Below, piece after piece: positions 42,955-50,433 of a DNA stretch of 64,000 nt. Positions within the stretch are counted from its first letter, which is position 1. Every line of letters begins with the position of its first letter. This stretch comes from Mesobacillus foraminis (GTDB taxonomy: Bacteria > Bacillota > Bacilli > Bacillales > Cytobacillaceae). Made by a program: the position numbers and the translations under genes. The stretch is taken from contig NZ_SLVV01000006.1 of NCBI RefSeq assembly GCF_004340465.1, positions 1 to 64,000 on the forward strand. The letters run 5' to 3'. The notes under the pieces were generated by a model. It was not told the origin of the DNA. It worked only from the letters and a program-made list of their open reading frames with translations, and did not search any database.

Positions 42955-43776
42955 TTGAAATTCGTAGTTATTCCAATGGCCCTTTTACTTTTATTTACAG
43001 CGGACGCCTCAGTGATCCAGGGGGAAAAAAACACAGTTGAAATGATTTCTTGGGAGCAGGCAGATAAACTCATTCCCCGTTACAGTAAATTTACGGTGCA
43101 GGATCTTGAAACAGGGAAAAAGTTTCATGTTCAGCGGAGGGCGGGAAGCCGTCATGCCGATGTACAGCCTTTAACCACCAAAGATACGAAAATTATGAAA
43201 CATATTTACAACGGGAAATGGAGCTGGAAACGCCGGGGGATCATTGTTATTGTCAAGGGGAAGATGATAGCGGCTTCCATGCACGGAATGCCGCACGGAG
43301 CAGGTGCACTTAATAATAATTTTCCCGGGCATTTTTGTATTCATTTTTACGGCAGCAAAACTCATCGGACAAGCTCTATGGACCTTTCCCATAAACTGAT
43401 GATTTTTAAAGCAGCAGGAGAGCTGGACAATTACTTTGAGAGTGCAGGCCCATATGAATTAGTCGATGCGTATTTTGCAGGTTTAAAACAGCAGGACCTT
43501 AAAATTATCCATTATGCAGCCCTTCAAAAGCCGGACAGGGAGAAAATTATTAATCAAATTGAAAACGTAACCGTCTTGCGGATGCCGGCTTTGCCCGCTG
43601 AAAATATTGGGGATGCATTGACACTGTCTGTTCCGGTGGAATTAGCGCTCCAGCTGAAGGGAATTGGACCTGAGAAATACATTGGAACCATAACAATAGT
43701 CCGGTTTTCACCATGGGGACCCTGGAAGGTTGACTCAAAACAATTCCTCGAGGAAGTTGAAGTGCTTGCAAGATAA
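42955..43776 (+). CDS. Secreted protein with conserved HFCIHFYGS motif
   Basis: Protein of 273 residues from the TTG at 42955, six bases after AAGGGGTG. A signal peptide (KFVVIPMALLLLFTADAS) is followed by a domain with MHGMPHGAG and GHFCIHFYGSKTH (around 105-140). The Cys and flanking histidines have the look of an active site and recall the histidine/cysteine arrangement of L,D-transpeptidases, but the motif differs. I have seen the same stretch in Firmicutes proteins fused to wall-binding domains. A role at the cell wall is an inference. No wall-binding repeat is present here. Confidence 0.75.
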   Translation: MKFVVIPMALLLLFTADASVIQGEKNTVEMISWEQADKLIPRYSKFTVQDLETGKKFHVQRRAGSRHADVQPLTTKDTKIMKHIYNGKWSWKRRGIIVIVKGKMIAASMHGMPHGAGALNNNFPGHFCIHFYGSKTHRTSSMDLSHKLMIFKAAGELDNYFESAGPYELVDAYFAGLKQQDLKIIHYAALQKPDREKIINQIENVTVLRMPALPAENIGDALTLSVPVELALQLKGIGPEKYIGTITIVRFSPWGPWKVDSKQFLEEVEVLAR

Positions 43777-43813
43777 GGGAAGGCAGAGCCTGAATAGGTT
43801 CAGCCTTCTTCTG

Positions 43814-44056
43814 TTAATTCAGCTCACCAAACTTTATAAAAGTCCTTTCATCTTCAATCAAGCCGCAGACTGCACATTGGACTTTCATCTCCGGCCCCCG
43901 ATAAGGTGAATGGAAAGGGTTGAGCTGGTCTTCAGTGTACTCCTCGATGATCTCACCCGATTGAGGATTCAATTTAACAGACTGGGGAACCTGATGAATC
44001 AGGTTAAACCTGCTTTTATTGGTTCTGCAATTTGGGCATCGATAAGGTACTGTCAT
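43814..44056 (-). CDS. Small zinc-ribbon protein
   Basis: Protein of 80 residues with two CXXC pairs, RCPNCRT near the start (C7, C10) and QCAVCGL near 60, the arrangement of a zinc ribbon. Between them is a Pro/Glu-rich linker. No DNA-binding or enzymatic motif is visible and I recognise no named family. The ATG at 44056 follows GGAGGG. It is convergent with the secreted protein gene. Confidence 0.8.
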   Translation of the reverse strand: MTVPYRCPNCRTNKSRFNLIHQVPQSVKLNPQSGEIIEEYTEDQLNPFHSPYRGPEMKVQCAVCGLIEDERTFIKFGELN

Positions 44057-44165
44057 TCAATTTCCCTCCATTAAGTAGAATTGGAACTATTTTTTGCATT
44101 AACACAACCCTTTATGTAAAAATGCCAATAAATGATTGAAGTGCAAAGGAGTGAAACCAACGAAC

Positions 44166-44423
44166 ATGGATTATGTCCACTTACTGAATCGATACCGTCA
44201 AGTTTGGAATAACCGCCAGCTTCCGGGAATAAACGAAGAAGAAACGCTTAGGGAAGCAATAAGGAGGGACCTGACGGATGAGAATTCACATCCTCGAGTG
44301 AGGCGGCCTTTGCATGAAAAGTATTTCATGGCGACTAGAAGGATAGCTGAATCTAGCTTGACTGATGAGGACAAGGTTAAACTTATCCAGCTGCATGCAA
44401 GCTTATGCACCGAAATGCAATAG
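44166..44423 (+). CDS. Hypothetical protein
   Basis: Protein of 85 residues from the ATG at 44166. AAAGGAG lies 14 bases upstream, longer than usual; a GTG at 44151 is too close to the same SD, so the start is unsure. Soluble, charged and helical (RIAESSLTDEDKVKLIQLHA near the C-terminus). No family recognised. It is a single gene. Confidence 0.65.
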   Translation: MDYVHLLNRYRQVWNNRQLPGINEEETLREAIRRDLTDENSHPRVRRPLHEKYFMATRRIAESSLTDEDKVKLIQLHASLCTEMQ

Positions 44424-44858
44424 CTGGGAGGGGGGGCAGAGAAGCGCTTTTTTTTGTCTAGTAAGGTAGCTTGCAAATCGTCCGCCTGTACCTCTTTCGA
44501 TTCTAACAGGAAAAAATTTTGTTTCAAACTCTGCCATTTTGTCATAGATGTGTAAGAGTTGTAATAAAGGCGGCCATCTAAATAACTTGTCAACCCTTAT
44601 TTACTGTCTATTTTCTCCAAAACATGATAAATCTATCAATCTTGTTTGATAGTGAATTAAAAAGCTTCAGTCCTTAATCTGCGGGCAATCACTTATAAAT
44701 ACTGACTTTGCTGCGAATAACTGAAAAAAGTACGGAATAATATTATTTTGAAATACCTTCAATTCCCGTTTTCTCCCAGAAATATTACAAAAAATCCGTG
44801 ATATGATGATGTTGCAAGAGATAGAGACACTTAGAAATCATTTGGGGAGGAAACAAGG
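44424..44858. other. Intergenic region upstream of the CAP-domain gene
   Basis: No gene I can support. The minus strand from about 44430 to 44600 is open in two frames at once; one contains HIYDKMAEFETKFFPVRIER. Neither has an SD and both run into antisense of the neighbouring gene. CTATCAA / TTGATAG near 44635 is a short inverted repeat. Confidence 0.5.
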
Positions 44859-45584
44859 ATGAAGAAAAAGTTTATACTTTCAATTGCGGCTGCAGCAGCA
44901 ATTCTAGCAGTCAATCCAATCACGGACAAAGCCGATGCTGCGTCAATTTATCCAACTGGCGAGGCGAAGGTTATCTATTATCAAAATGGGAATTTAAATC
45001 AGGAACAGATTAATAATCTTCTAAAAAAATTATTCGCTAATTCACCAGCTCTCTGGAATCAAGTAAAATCACCGGCCAATCAAAATCAAGTACAGCAGCC
45101 TGTACCTCAAACTGAGGCTAAGCCAGCTCAAAATACTGCAAAGCAGGCAACTGCTCCGGCACCAGCTGCTGAACAAACACAAGAGGCAGCCAATACTGCT
45201 TCACAAATAAGCGCTTATGAAAAAAAGGTTATCGACCTGACCAACCAGGAGCGTGCCAAAAATGGTTTGAAGCCTTTAACTCTTGATACAGAGCTCAGCA
45301 AAGTGGCAAGAGAAAAATCAAAGGATATGCAGGCAAAAGGATATTTTAGCCATACAAGTCCAACCTATGGCTCTCCATTTGATATGATGAAGAAATTCGG
45401 TATTTCTTATAAAGCTGCAGGTGAAAATATCGCGATGGGCCAAAAGACTCCTGAAGAGGTAGTTCAGGCGTGGATGAACAGTGAAGGTCACCGCAAAAAC
45501 ATCTTGAACGCCAACTTTACACATATCGGTGTAGGCCATGTTGCAGAAGGAAATTATTGGACACAAATGTTTATCGGGAAATAA
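44859..45584 (+). CDS. Secreted CAP/SCP-domain protein (YkwD-like)
   Basis: Protein of 241 residues: signal peptide (KKKFILSIAAAAAILAV, cleavage near residue 28), a Gln/Pro/Ala-rich linker (about 65-115) and a C-terminal CAP domain (about 120-241). The C-terminal CAP segments are VIDLTNQERAKNGLKPL, GYFSHTSPTYGSPF, ENIAMG, and EGHRKNILNANFTHIGVG. CAP proteins of Bacillus spores and walls are of unclear activity. SD TTGGGGAGG. Single gene with a terminator. Confidence 0.9.
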   Translation: MKKKFILSIAAAAAILAVNPITDKADAASIYPTGEAKVIYYQNGNLNQEQINNLLKKLFANSPALWNQVKSPANQNQVQQPVPQTEAKPAQNTAKQATAPAPAAEQTQEAANTASQISAYEKKVIDLTNQERAKNGLKPLTLDTELSKVAREKSKDMQAKGYFSHTSPTYGSPFDMMKKFGISYKAAGENIAMGQKTPEEVVQAWMNSEGHRKNILNANFTHIGVGHVAEGNYWTQMFIGK

Positions 45585-45603
45585 TTTATCATGCAGTATG
45601 TAA

Positions 45604-45660
45604 GACTGTACCCCAATTGTCAGGCTCCTCTGGCAGATTTGGGGTGCAGTTTTTATTTTT
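45604..45660 (+). terminator. Terminator of the CAP-domain gene
   Basis: ACTGTACCCCAA and TTGGGGTGCAGT form a long stem, with a T run (TTTTTATTTTT) after it. Confidence 0.85.
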
Positions 45661-45673
45661 AGGCAAGGAAAGC

Positions 45674-46183
45674 TTATTCCTGAAGCTGATGGGATGCCTC
45701 TGCGGAAGCAGAATGTTCAATATGAATAGGAACAGCTTCTTCTTCGCTGATAATGGGAAGAATGATTGTCAGCAGCCCTTTATCGAGGTTTGACTGAATT
45801 TCATGATGATTGACTCTGAACGGCAGGTTAATGTTTTTTTCAAAACTTTGGTCACATCGCTCTTTTAAGAAATAGGTGAGATTGGGTTTAAAAGTGGAGT
45901 AATGGCCGCGAATGGTTAATTGTTTCCCTTTGAGGGTGATTGCTGCATGTTCCCGTGCCATGCCTGGCAGCTCAGCTTCAACAAACAGTTTATCTTTATA
46001 CTTATATAAATCGCACCGTGGAAAACACTCGCTTGAACCTCCCTTGGGTGCGAGTGACAGGTTCTGAATATGGCCGCTGGAAAGAAAGGGGTTAGTTTCC
46101 TGGCTGAAAGCCTCTTTCCAAAAGCTTTCTGCGGCATATTGCCTGGTTAAATCCAGCCAATATTTGAGCTTTTCAACCTCCAT
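45674..46183 (-). CDS. Hsp20-fold protein, spore-coat CotP-like
   Basis: Protein of 169 residues. Residues about 55-150 are an alpha-crystallin-like domain (CDLYKYKDKLFVEAELPGMA, then KGKQLTIRGHY and LDKGLLTIILPI). The conserved AXLXNGVL strand is changed to SNLDKGLLTI. It resembles CotP-type coat proteins of Bacillus more than heat-shock Hsp20. It lies 25 bp after the other Hsp20-like gene on the same strand, so the two form an operon. SD AGAAGGAGG. A coat location is inferred. Confidence 0.8.
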   Translation of the reverse strand: MEVEKLKYWLDLTRQYAAESFWKEAFSQETNPFLSSGHIQNLSLAPKGGSSECFPRCDLYKYKDKLFVEAELPGMAREHAAITLKGKQLTIRGHYSTFKPNLTYFLKERCDQSFEKNINLPFRVNHHEIQSNLDKGLLTIILPIISEEEAVPIHIEHSASAEASHQLQE

Positions 46184-46208
46184 GGCATGTTCCTCCTTCT
46201 GTTACTTT

Positions 46209-46673
46209 TTATATGTCGGGAACGTTGATCTCGGAAATTTGGGTATGAAAGCTTCTTGGCAGCTTAATTTCAAGAATTCCATCCCGGTGAGAAGCAATTG
46301 CGCCTTTTTTCTTCACAATTGCTGGCAACGGTATTGTATGTTGCTCTCCCGATTGAGGAATGTTCTTAATGATTGCCTGGTTGGAGGTATGAAGAATCTT
46401 CATGTTCTTAAGCCATGCGTCATCCTTGATGGGAATACGAATAAAAACGAATTCGTGTGTTTCAAAAACAGATGCATTAAGTCTCGCTTCCGCTTGCCCG
46501 GGGTCAGGCTGCAGGCCCTGAATGCCTTTTAGCCATTCCTGTGGATTCATCACCCCCTCCATATTCTGGGGGAACATTTTGGCAACCATGCTCTGAACAT
46601 ATTTATCTATTTCCTCGGGGTTCATATTCTCTACTCTTTTTTTTATCCCTTCATGCAGGTTCCAGGGGAACAT
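46209..46673 (-). CDS. Hsp20-fold protein, GerT/CotM-like
   Basis: Protein of 154 residues with an N-terminal helical part (IKKRVENMNPEEIDKYVQSM) and a diverged Hsp20 beta-sandwich (about 65-154, FVFIRIPIKDDAWLKNMKIL). The N-terminal MFPWN and the Met-rich linker resemble GerT-type proteins, which in B. subtilis are coat components needed for germination. First gene of a two-gene unit with the CotP-like gene. SD AAGGAGGGAGG is very strong. No sporulation promoter could be assigned with confidence. Confidence 0.78.
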   Translation of the reverse strand: MFPWNLHEGIKKRVENMNPEEIDKYVQSMVAKMFPQNMEGVMNPQEWLKGIQGLQPDPGQAEARLNASVFETHEFVFIRIPIKDDAWLKNMKILHTSNQAIIKNIPQSGEQHTIPLPAIVKKKGAIASHRDGILEIKLPRSFHTQISEINVPDI

Positions 46674-46866
46674 TGTACCTCCCTCCTTACGTCTAATAAA
46701 AACTGCAATAATCAGCTGTCAGTACTTACATTCTATGCAGGCCAGTGCCCAGCCGTTAAGAAAACTTTAGTATGTGATACGTAACAAAGTTTCCTAACAT
46801 TTGCATATAATTTCGGTTCTATTTAATATAATGGTATCAATGTCGAATGGATTGGCGGGGTATGGT

Positions 46867-47646
46867 GTGATAAATAGAACGGCATTAATTACAGGCGGAG
46901 CCAGCGGAATTGGCAGGAAGACTGCATGCCAGCTAGCTTTACAGGGAATCAATCTAATAATCAATTACCGTTCCAATCATGTAAAAGCAGAAGCGCTCAG
47001 ACGAGAACTGACAGAGAAATTTGGTATTAAGGTGCTGCTGGCCAAAGGGGATATCACCGACTTTGAACAGTGCGTTCAAATAGTCAGGGATTCATTGTCT
47101 GCATTCAATTCTATTGATATTCTCGTTCACAATGCAGGTCCTTATGTTCATGAAAGAAAAAGGATGGCTGACTACTCTGTCCAGGAGTGGCAATACCTTA
47201 TCAACGGCAATCTTAACAGTGTGTTCTACCTTTCCAGCCTGATCATTCCTGTCATGCGTCAGCGGAACTGGGGCAGAATCATCACCATTGGTTTCGACCG
47301 TGTAGAATCGGCTCCAGGCTGGATTTACAGATCAGCCTTTGCAGCAGCAAAGTCTGGGCTTGCTTCCCTGACAAAGACCATCGCACTTGAAGAAGCTCAG
47401 CATGGGATTACAGCGAATATGGTTAGCCCGGGAGACATTGTGGGTGACTGGAAGGAAAAAAATATAGCTGATACAGTCGGGAGTGCGGATGAGACTGTTC
47501 CGGTGGGAAGACCCGGTACAGGTGAGGATATCGCAAGGGTCATATCCTTTCTGATTTCGAATGAATCAGGCTATATTACAGGAGGCATTATACCGGTAAC
47601 AGGAGGAAAGGACGTCCTGGGAAAAGCGTTCCGGAAAGAAAATTAA
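46867..47646 (+). CDS. Short-chain dehydrogenase-fold protein without the catalytic Tyr and Ser
   Basis: Protein of 259 residues with the Rossmann motif TGGASGIG (9-16) and NAG (HNAGPYV near 91), so nucleotide binding is expected. The active-site YXXXK is FAAAK (codons TTT GCA GCA GCA AAG), and the Ser thirteen residues before it is Arg (FDRVES). Proton transfer as in FabG-type reductases is thus unlikely. It may be a sensor or a reductase with an altered mechanism; B. subtilis YtkK is a possible relative. The GTG at 46867, after GGCGGGGTATG, is used. Single gene. Confidence 0.85.
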   Translation: MINRTALITGGASGIGRKTACQLALQGINLIINYRSNHVKAEALRRELTEKFGIKVLLAKGDITDFEQCVQIVRDSLSAFNSIDILVHNAGPYVHERKRMADYSVQEWQYLINGNLNSVFYLSSLIIPVMRQRNWGRIITIGFDRVESAPGWIYRSAFAAAKSGLASLTKTIALEEAQHGITANMVSPGDIVGDWKEKNIADTVGSADETVPVGRPGTGEDIARVISFLISNESGYITGGIIPVTGGKDVLGKAFRKEN

Positions 47647-47653
47647 CTTATAA

Positions 47654-47692
47654 AAAAGCCAGCTGCGCCAAAATTGTGCAGCTGGCCTTTCT
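47654..47692. terminator. Bidirectional terminator
   Basis: GCCAGCTGC / GCAGCTGGC lies between the convergent SDR and MATE genes, with A and T runs on the two sides. Confidence 0.88.
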
Positions 47693-47694
47693 AT

Positions 47695-49062
47695 TTATTG
47701 CTGTGCGCGAAGGCTGACATTGGACTGTTTCCTTTGGATAAAGATCAGTCTGCCGAGAAGGCACAGGGCACCTGCTGCAAGTCCTGCAATCAAGCCAATC
47801 CAATAGCCAAAGGCATGAAGGCCTGTATGGTTTGCCAGGTAGTAGCCAAGGGGAAGGCCGATAATCCAATACGAAACAAGTGCCATCAAGAAGGTAATGT
47901 TTACATCTTTATACCCTCTTAATGCGCCCTGTATGGGTGCCTGGAGAGCGTCCGAGAGCTGAAAGAACAGGGCGTACAGCAAAAACTCTGCTGTAAGGGC
48001 AAGAACCTTAGGGTCGGTTGTATAAATTCCCGCGACATTGTATCTGAATGTAATTAACACAAGACCGCATAATACAGCCATAAGGACGGCAATCGTTAAA
48101 CCGATCCAGGTGTATTGTGCAGCATCCCTGAATCGTCTTGCCCCTACTTCAAAACCGACAACAATGGTCAAGGCCATTGATATGCTTAAAGGGACCATGT
48201 AAAGGAACGAGGCGAAATTCAGTGCCGCCTGGTGTGAAGCAATTGTAATTGTATCAAAACCGCTCATAAGCAGGGTAACTGCAGAAAAAATGCTTGTTTC
48301 GAAAAAAATGGCAAAGCCGATTGGGATGCCAATCTTCAATATTTCTTTCCATTTGGAAAAATCGACGCTGTAAAAACGGCTGAAAATATTATAGCTTGCG
48401 AACGGTTCTGTTTTTATAATGATAAACAGCGATATGACCGTTATCAGCCAATAAGTGATCGCGGAAGCATATCCGGCGCCCGCCCCTCCAAGCTCGGGGA
48501 ACCCAAACTTTCCGTAAATCAGTAGATAATTGAAAAGGGCATTGAGCGGCAGGGACGTTAAAGTTATGAACATTGATACTCTTGTTTTACCGAGAGCATC
48601 CAGGAAACACCTCAATACGTTATACACAAACAAGGGTATGATTCCGGCACTTAGAGCAACTAGATACTCATGTGCAATTGTTCTGACATGGGTTTCCAGA
48701 TTCATCTGAGTGAGTATTGGATTTAAAACCAGTGCTCCTGCTCCCAGGACGATCAATGCCATGATAATTGAAAGGTACACGCCTTGAATAACGGAGAAAG
48801 CTACGTCTTTATTCCTTTTCGCACCTGCAAGCTGGGCAACAATAGGAGTCATTGACAGGAGAATCCCGCTCAGCCCCGTAAATACAGGAACCCATAAGGA
48901 AGAGCCGATAGCTACTCCGGCGAGATCTGCAGGACTGTAATGGCCGGACATCATCGTATCGAAGAAATTCATGGCATACATGGCCATTTGCGTGATCAGG
49001 ATAGGGTACAAAATAAAAAATAATTGCTTTAGCTTTTCTTTTTTAGAGTGTGTTTGATTCAT
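47695..49062 (-). CDS. MATE-family efflux transporter (YojI-like)
   Basis: Protein of 455 residues with twelve membrane segments and the MATE landmarks PILITQMAMYAMNFFDTMMS at the start and GGAGAGYASAITYW near 188. Length and sequence fit the NorM/YojI branch, which exports cationic drugs and metabolites with Na+ or H+. SD GAGGAAA before the ATG. Single gene, convergent with the SDR gene. Confidence 0.92.
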   Translation of the reverse strand: MNQTHSKKEKLKQLFFILYPILITQMAMYAMNFFDTMMSGHYSPADLAGVAIGSSLWVPVFTGLSGILLSMTPIVAQLAGAKRNKDVAFSVIQGVYLSIIMALIVLGAGALVLNPILTQMNLETHVRTIAHEYLVALSAGIIPLFVYNVLRCFLDALGKTRVSMFITLTSLPLNALFNYLLIYGKFGFPELGGAGAGYASAITYWLITVISLFIIIKTEPFASYNIFSRFYSVDFSKWKEILKIGIPIGFAIFFETSIFSAVTLLMSGFDTITIASHQAALNFASFLYMVPLSISMALTIVVGFEVGARRFRDAAQYTWIGLTIAVLMAVLCGLVLITFRYNVAGIYTTDPKVLALTAEFLLYALFFQLSDALQAPIQGALRGYKDVNITFLMALVSYWIIGLPLGYYLANHTGLHAFGYWIGLIAGLAAGALCLLGRLIFIQRKQSNVSLRAQQ

Positions 49063-49206
49063 GCTATTTCCTCATTCATTGGTTTTTGTTATATGCTGGG
49101 GTTTAACAATATACAAGAATGAATTATAGCATAATTAAGCAGAACCGGGGTCTTATCCTCTCGCATCCTGAATATAAATTTATATAGGATGAAAGGAGAT
49201 GATGGT

Positions 49207-49356
49207 GTGGCATTTGCAGGTTCAAAAGGCTGGTATATCAAGAAGCTGAGAGGTGCAGGGATTACAAAGCATCCTATCGATAAAAAGAAACTTGAGCTTC
49301 ATAAGACCTTCGTAATTAAAAAGATATATGAGGATCATCTAAAAACAAGGCACTAA
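49207..49356 (+). CDS. Small DUF2639-type protein (YflJ-like)
   Basis: A 49-residue ORF with a GTG start at 49207, eight bases after GAAAGGAG. It reads AFAGSKGWYIKKLRGAGITK, then KLELHKTFVIKKIYEDHLKT. It resembles YflJ (DUF2639) proteins, tiny conserved Bacillus proteins of unknown role whose family signature is GSKGWYV near the start. The overlapping GTG two bases earlier is in another frame. Single gene. Confidence 0.75.
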   Translation: MAFAGSKGWYIKKLRGAGITKHPIDKKKLELHKTFVIKKIYEDHLKTRH

Positions 49357-49420
49357 TCCGAATTTCCCAACTTGGACAAGGAAGTGCCAGGCCAACCAAT
49401 TGCATAATCCTTCCGTATTA

Positions 49421-49434
49421 TTTAAGCGCTTTCA
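49421..49434. promoter_or_regulatory. Possible catabolite-responsive element (cre)
   Basis: TTTAAGCGCTTTCA matches the CcpA consensus TGWNANCGNTNWCA at 13 of 14 positions. It stands 22 bases before a doubtful tiny ORF and about 65 bases after the YflJ-like gene. Motif match only. Confidence 0.3.
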
Positions 49435-49455
49435 TTAGTGGGGAATGGATATATC

Positions 49456-49560
49456 TTGCGTCAACATTACTGGAATCGGATTAATGCGTTAGTTCCTAAA
49501 TTCTGGCTAAGCAAAATCCACTGGGCAATCTGTTTGAGCTTCTACAGGATTTACCTTTAA
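49456..49560 (+). CDS. Doubtful tiny ORF
   Basis: Thirty-four codons from a TTG reading RQHYWNRINALVPKFWLSKI and a hydrophobic end. GTGGGG is about 12 bases upstream. The many Trp, Tyr and Phe residues make it either a small membrane peptide or chance. Listed only because the region otherwise holds nothing. Confidence 0.2.
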   Translation: MRQHYWNRINALVPKFWLSKIHWAICLSFYRIYL

Positions 49561-49567
49561 AAAACAT

Positions 49568-49599
49568 AAAAAATGCTGCACAAGCCGTGCAGCATTTTT
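49568..49599. terminator. Bidirectional terminator
   Basis: AAAAATGCTGCAC / GTGCAGCATTTTT, a 13-bp perfect stem directly beyond the GNAT stop and downstream of the plus-strand small ORFs. Confidence 0.92.
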
Positions 49600-49604
49600 C
49601 ATTT

Positions 49605-50165
49605 CTAAGCTTCGAGGAGCTGGGAGCCGTCTTCGTTCTGGGCTTGTGTCCTGCGAAGGTAAAGGGTATATTGATCCTTAGGTATCTCGTATAGGTCATA
49701 GATTTCACCGCCGGCATTTAACTGTTCATAAATGGAACTTCTCGTTTCATTTGCTTTGACAGCATAAGGAAGCTTCTCAGCGGCTTTGATGGACCGGATG
49801 TTTTCTTTCCTGATCCGCATAAAAATGGTTTCAATCTCTTTTTCATAAAAAAGCTCTTCAAAGAAAGCATCCTTGGCAGGACTGTTATAGCCTTTGCCAT
49901 GATAGGGCTTCCCAATCCAGGTGCCAAGAAAGCCGGCGCCGTCCTGGATGTCAAATAAATTAATGGTTCCAATCGGTGCTCCCCAGTCATCAAGGATGGT
50001 CCGGGAAATCAATTCCCCGCGTTCTTCAGCTTCAATGGTTTGCTTCGTAATAAAAACAAACTCATCGTAAGAGGATGCTTTTTGCCGAACAAAAGGGAAG
50101 ACATCCGGATGCGTCATAAGCTCAAACAGGACATGACAATCCTGAAGATCACGTTTTTTGAGCAT
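49605..50165 (-). CDS. GNAT-family N-acetyltransferase
   Basis: Protein of 186 residues with the RimJ-type GNAT layout: LMLKKRDLQDCHVLFELMTH at the start, motif A around 90-105 (FLGTWIGKPYHGKGYNSPAK, with the acetyl-CoA loop HGKGYN), and FMRIRKENIRSIKAAEKL near 122. The target is unknown; it could act on an amino group of a protein N-terminus or a small molecule. The ATG at 50165 follows TGGAGGG; the ATG at 50213 lies upstream of that SD. Single gene. Confidence 0.87.
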   Translation of the reverse strand: MLKKRDLQDCHVLFELMTHPDVFPFVRQKASSYDEFVFITKQTIEAEERGELISRTILDDWGAPIGTINLFDIQDGAGFLGTWIGKPYHGKGYNSPAKDAFFEELFYEKEIETIFMRIRKENIRSIKAAEKLPYAVKANETRSSIYEQLNAGGEIYDLYEIPKDQYTLYLRRTQAQNEDGSQLLEA

Positions 50166-50223
50166 AAGTATCCCTCCATTTAGGGCAGTCCGATTCCCAT
50201 AAGAAATAGACACGGCCCACCCA

Positions 50224-50343
50224 CGAAATTTTTTGTAAAATTGCTAAAAAATTTCGGGGTGGGAATCGAACCCACTAGAACCAGGATACTGGTGGCGCAC
50301 CATTTGCCTTCCCTCATTACTTTTCCGATATGAAATTTTTCGG
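50224..50343 (-). other. tRNA-like structured element
   Basis: Read on the minus strand: a 5' arm CGAAAAATTTCA, short hairpins (GGTG-CGC-CACC, competing with CCAGTATCCTGG), then a complete tRNA-type T arm GTGGGTTCGATTCCCAC. After it comes CGAAATTTTTT, which can pair either with the 5' arm or with AAAAAATTTCG just downstream (hairpin 50224-50255). No D arm or anticodon arm is identifiable, so it is not a working tRNA. It is a degenerate tRNA gene or a tRNA-like RNA. It lies between the amidohydrolase and GNAT genes. Confidence 0.5.
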
Positions 50344-50433
50344 TTAAACAATTTCATAGAAATCATACTAAAAAAATCATAAAAAGGGAATAGTTTTTTT
50401 GTCGGAAATGCGCCCCTTTTTTTAGTCAAATTT

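Noticed and set aside
44198-44593. 131-codon minus-strand frame
   Set aside because: It is antisense to the hypothetical gene at 44166-44423 for most of its length and lacks an SD.
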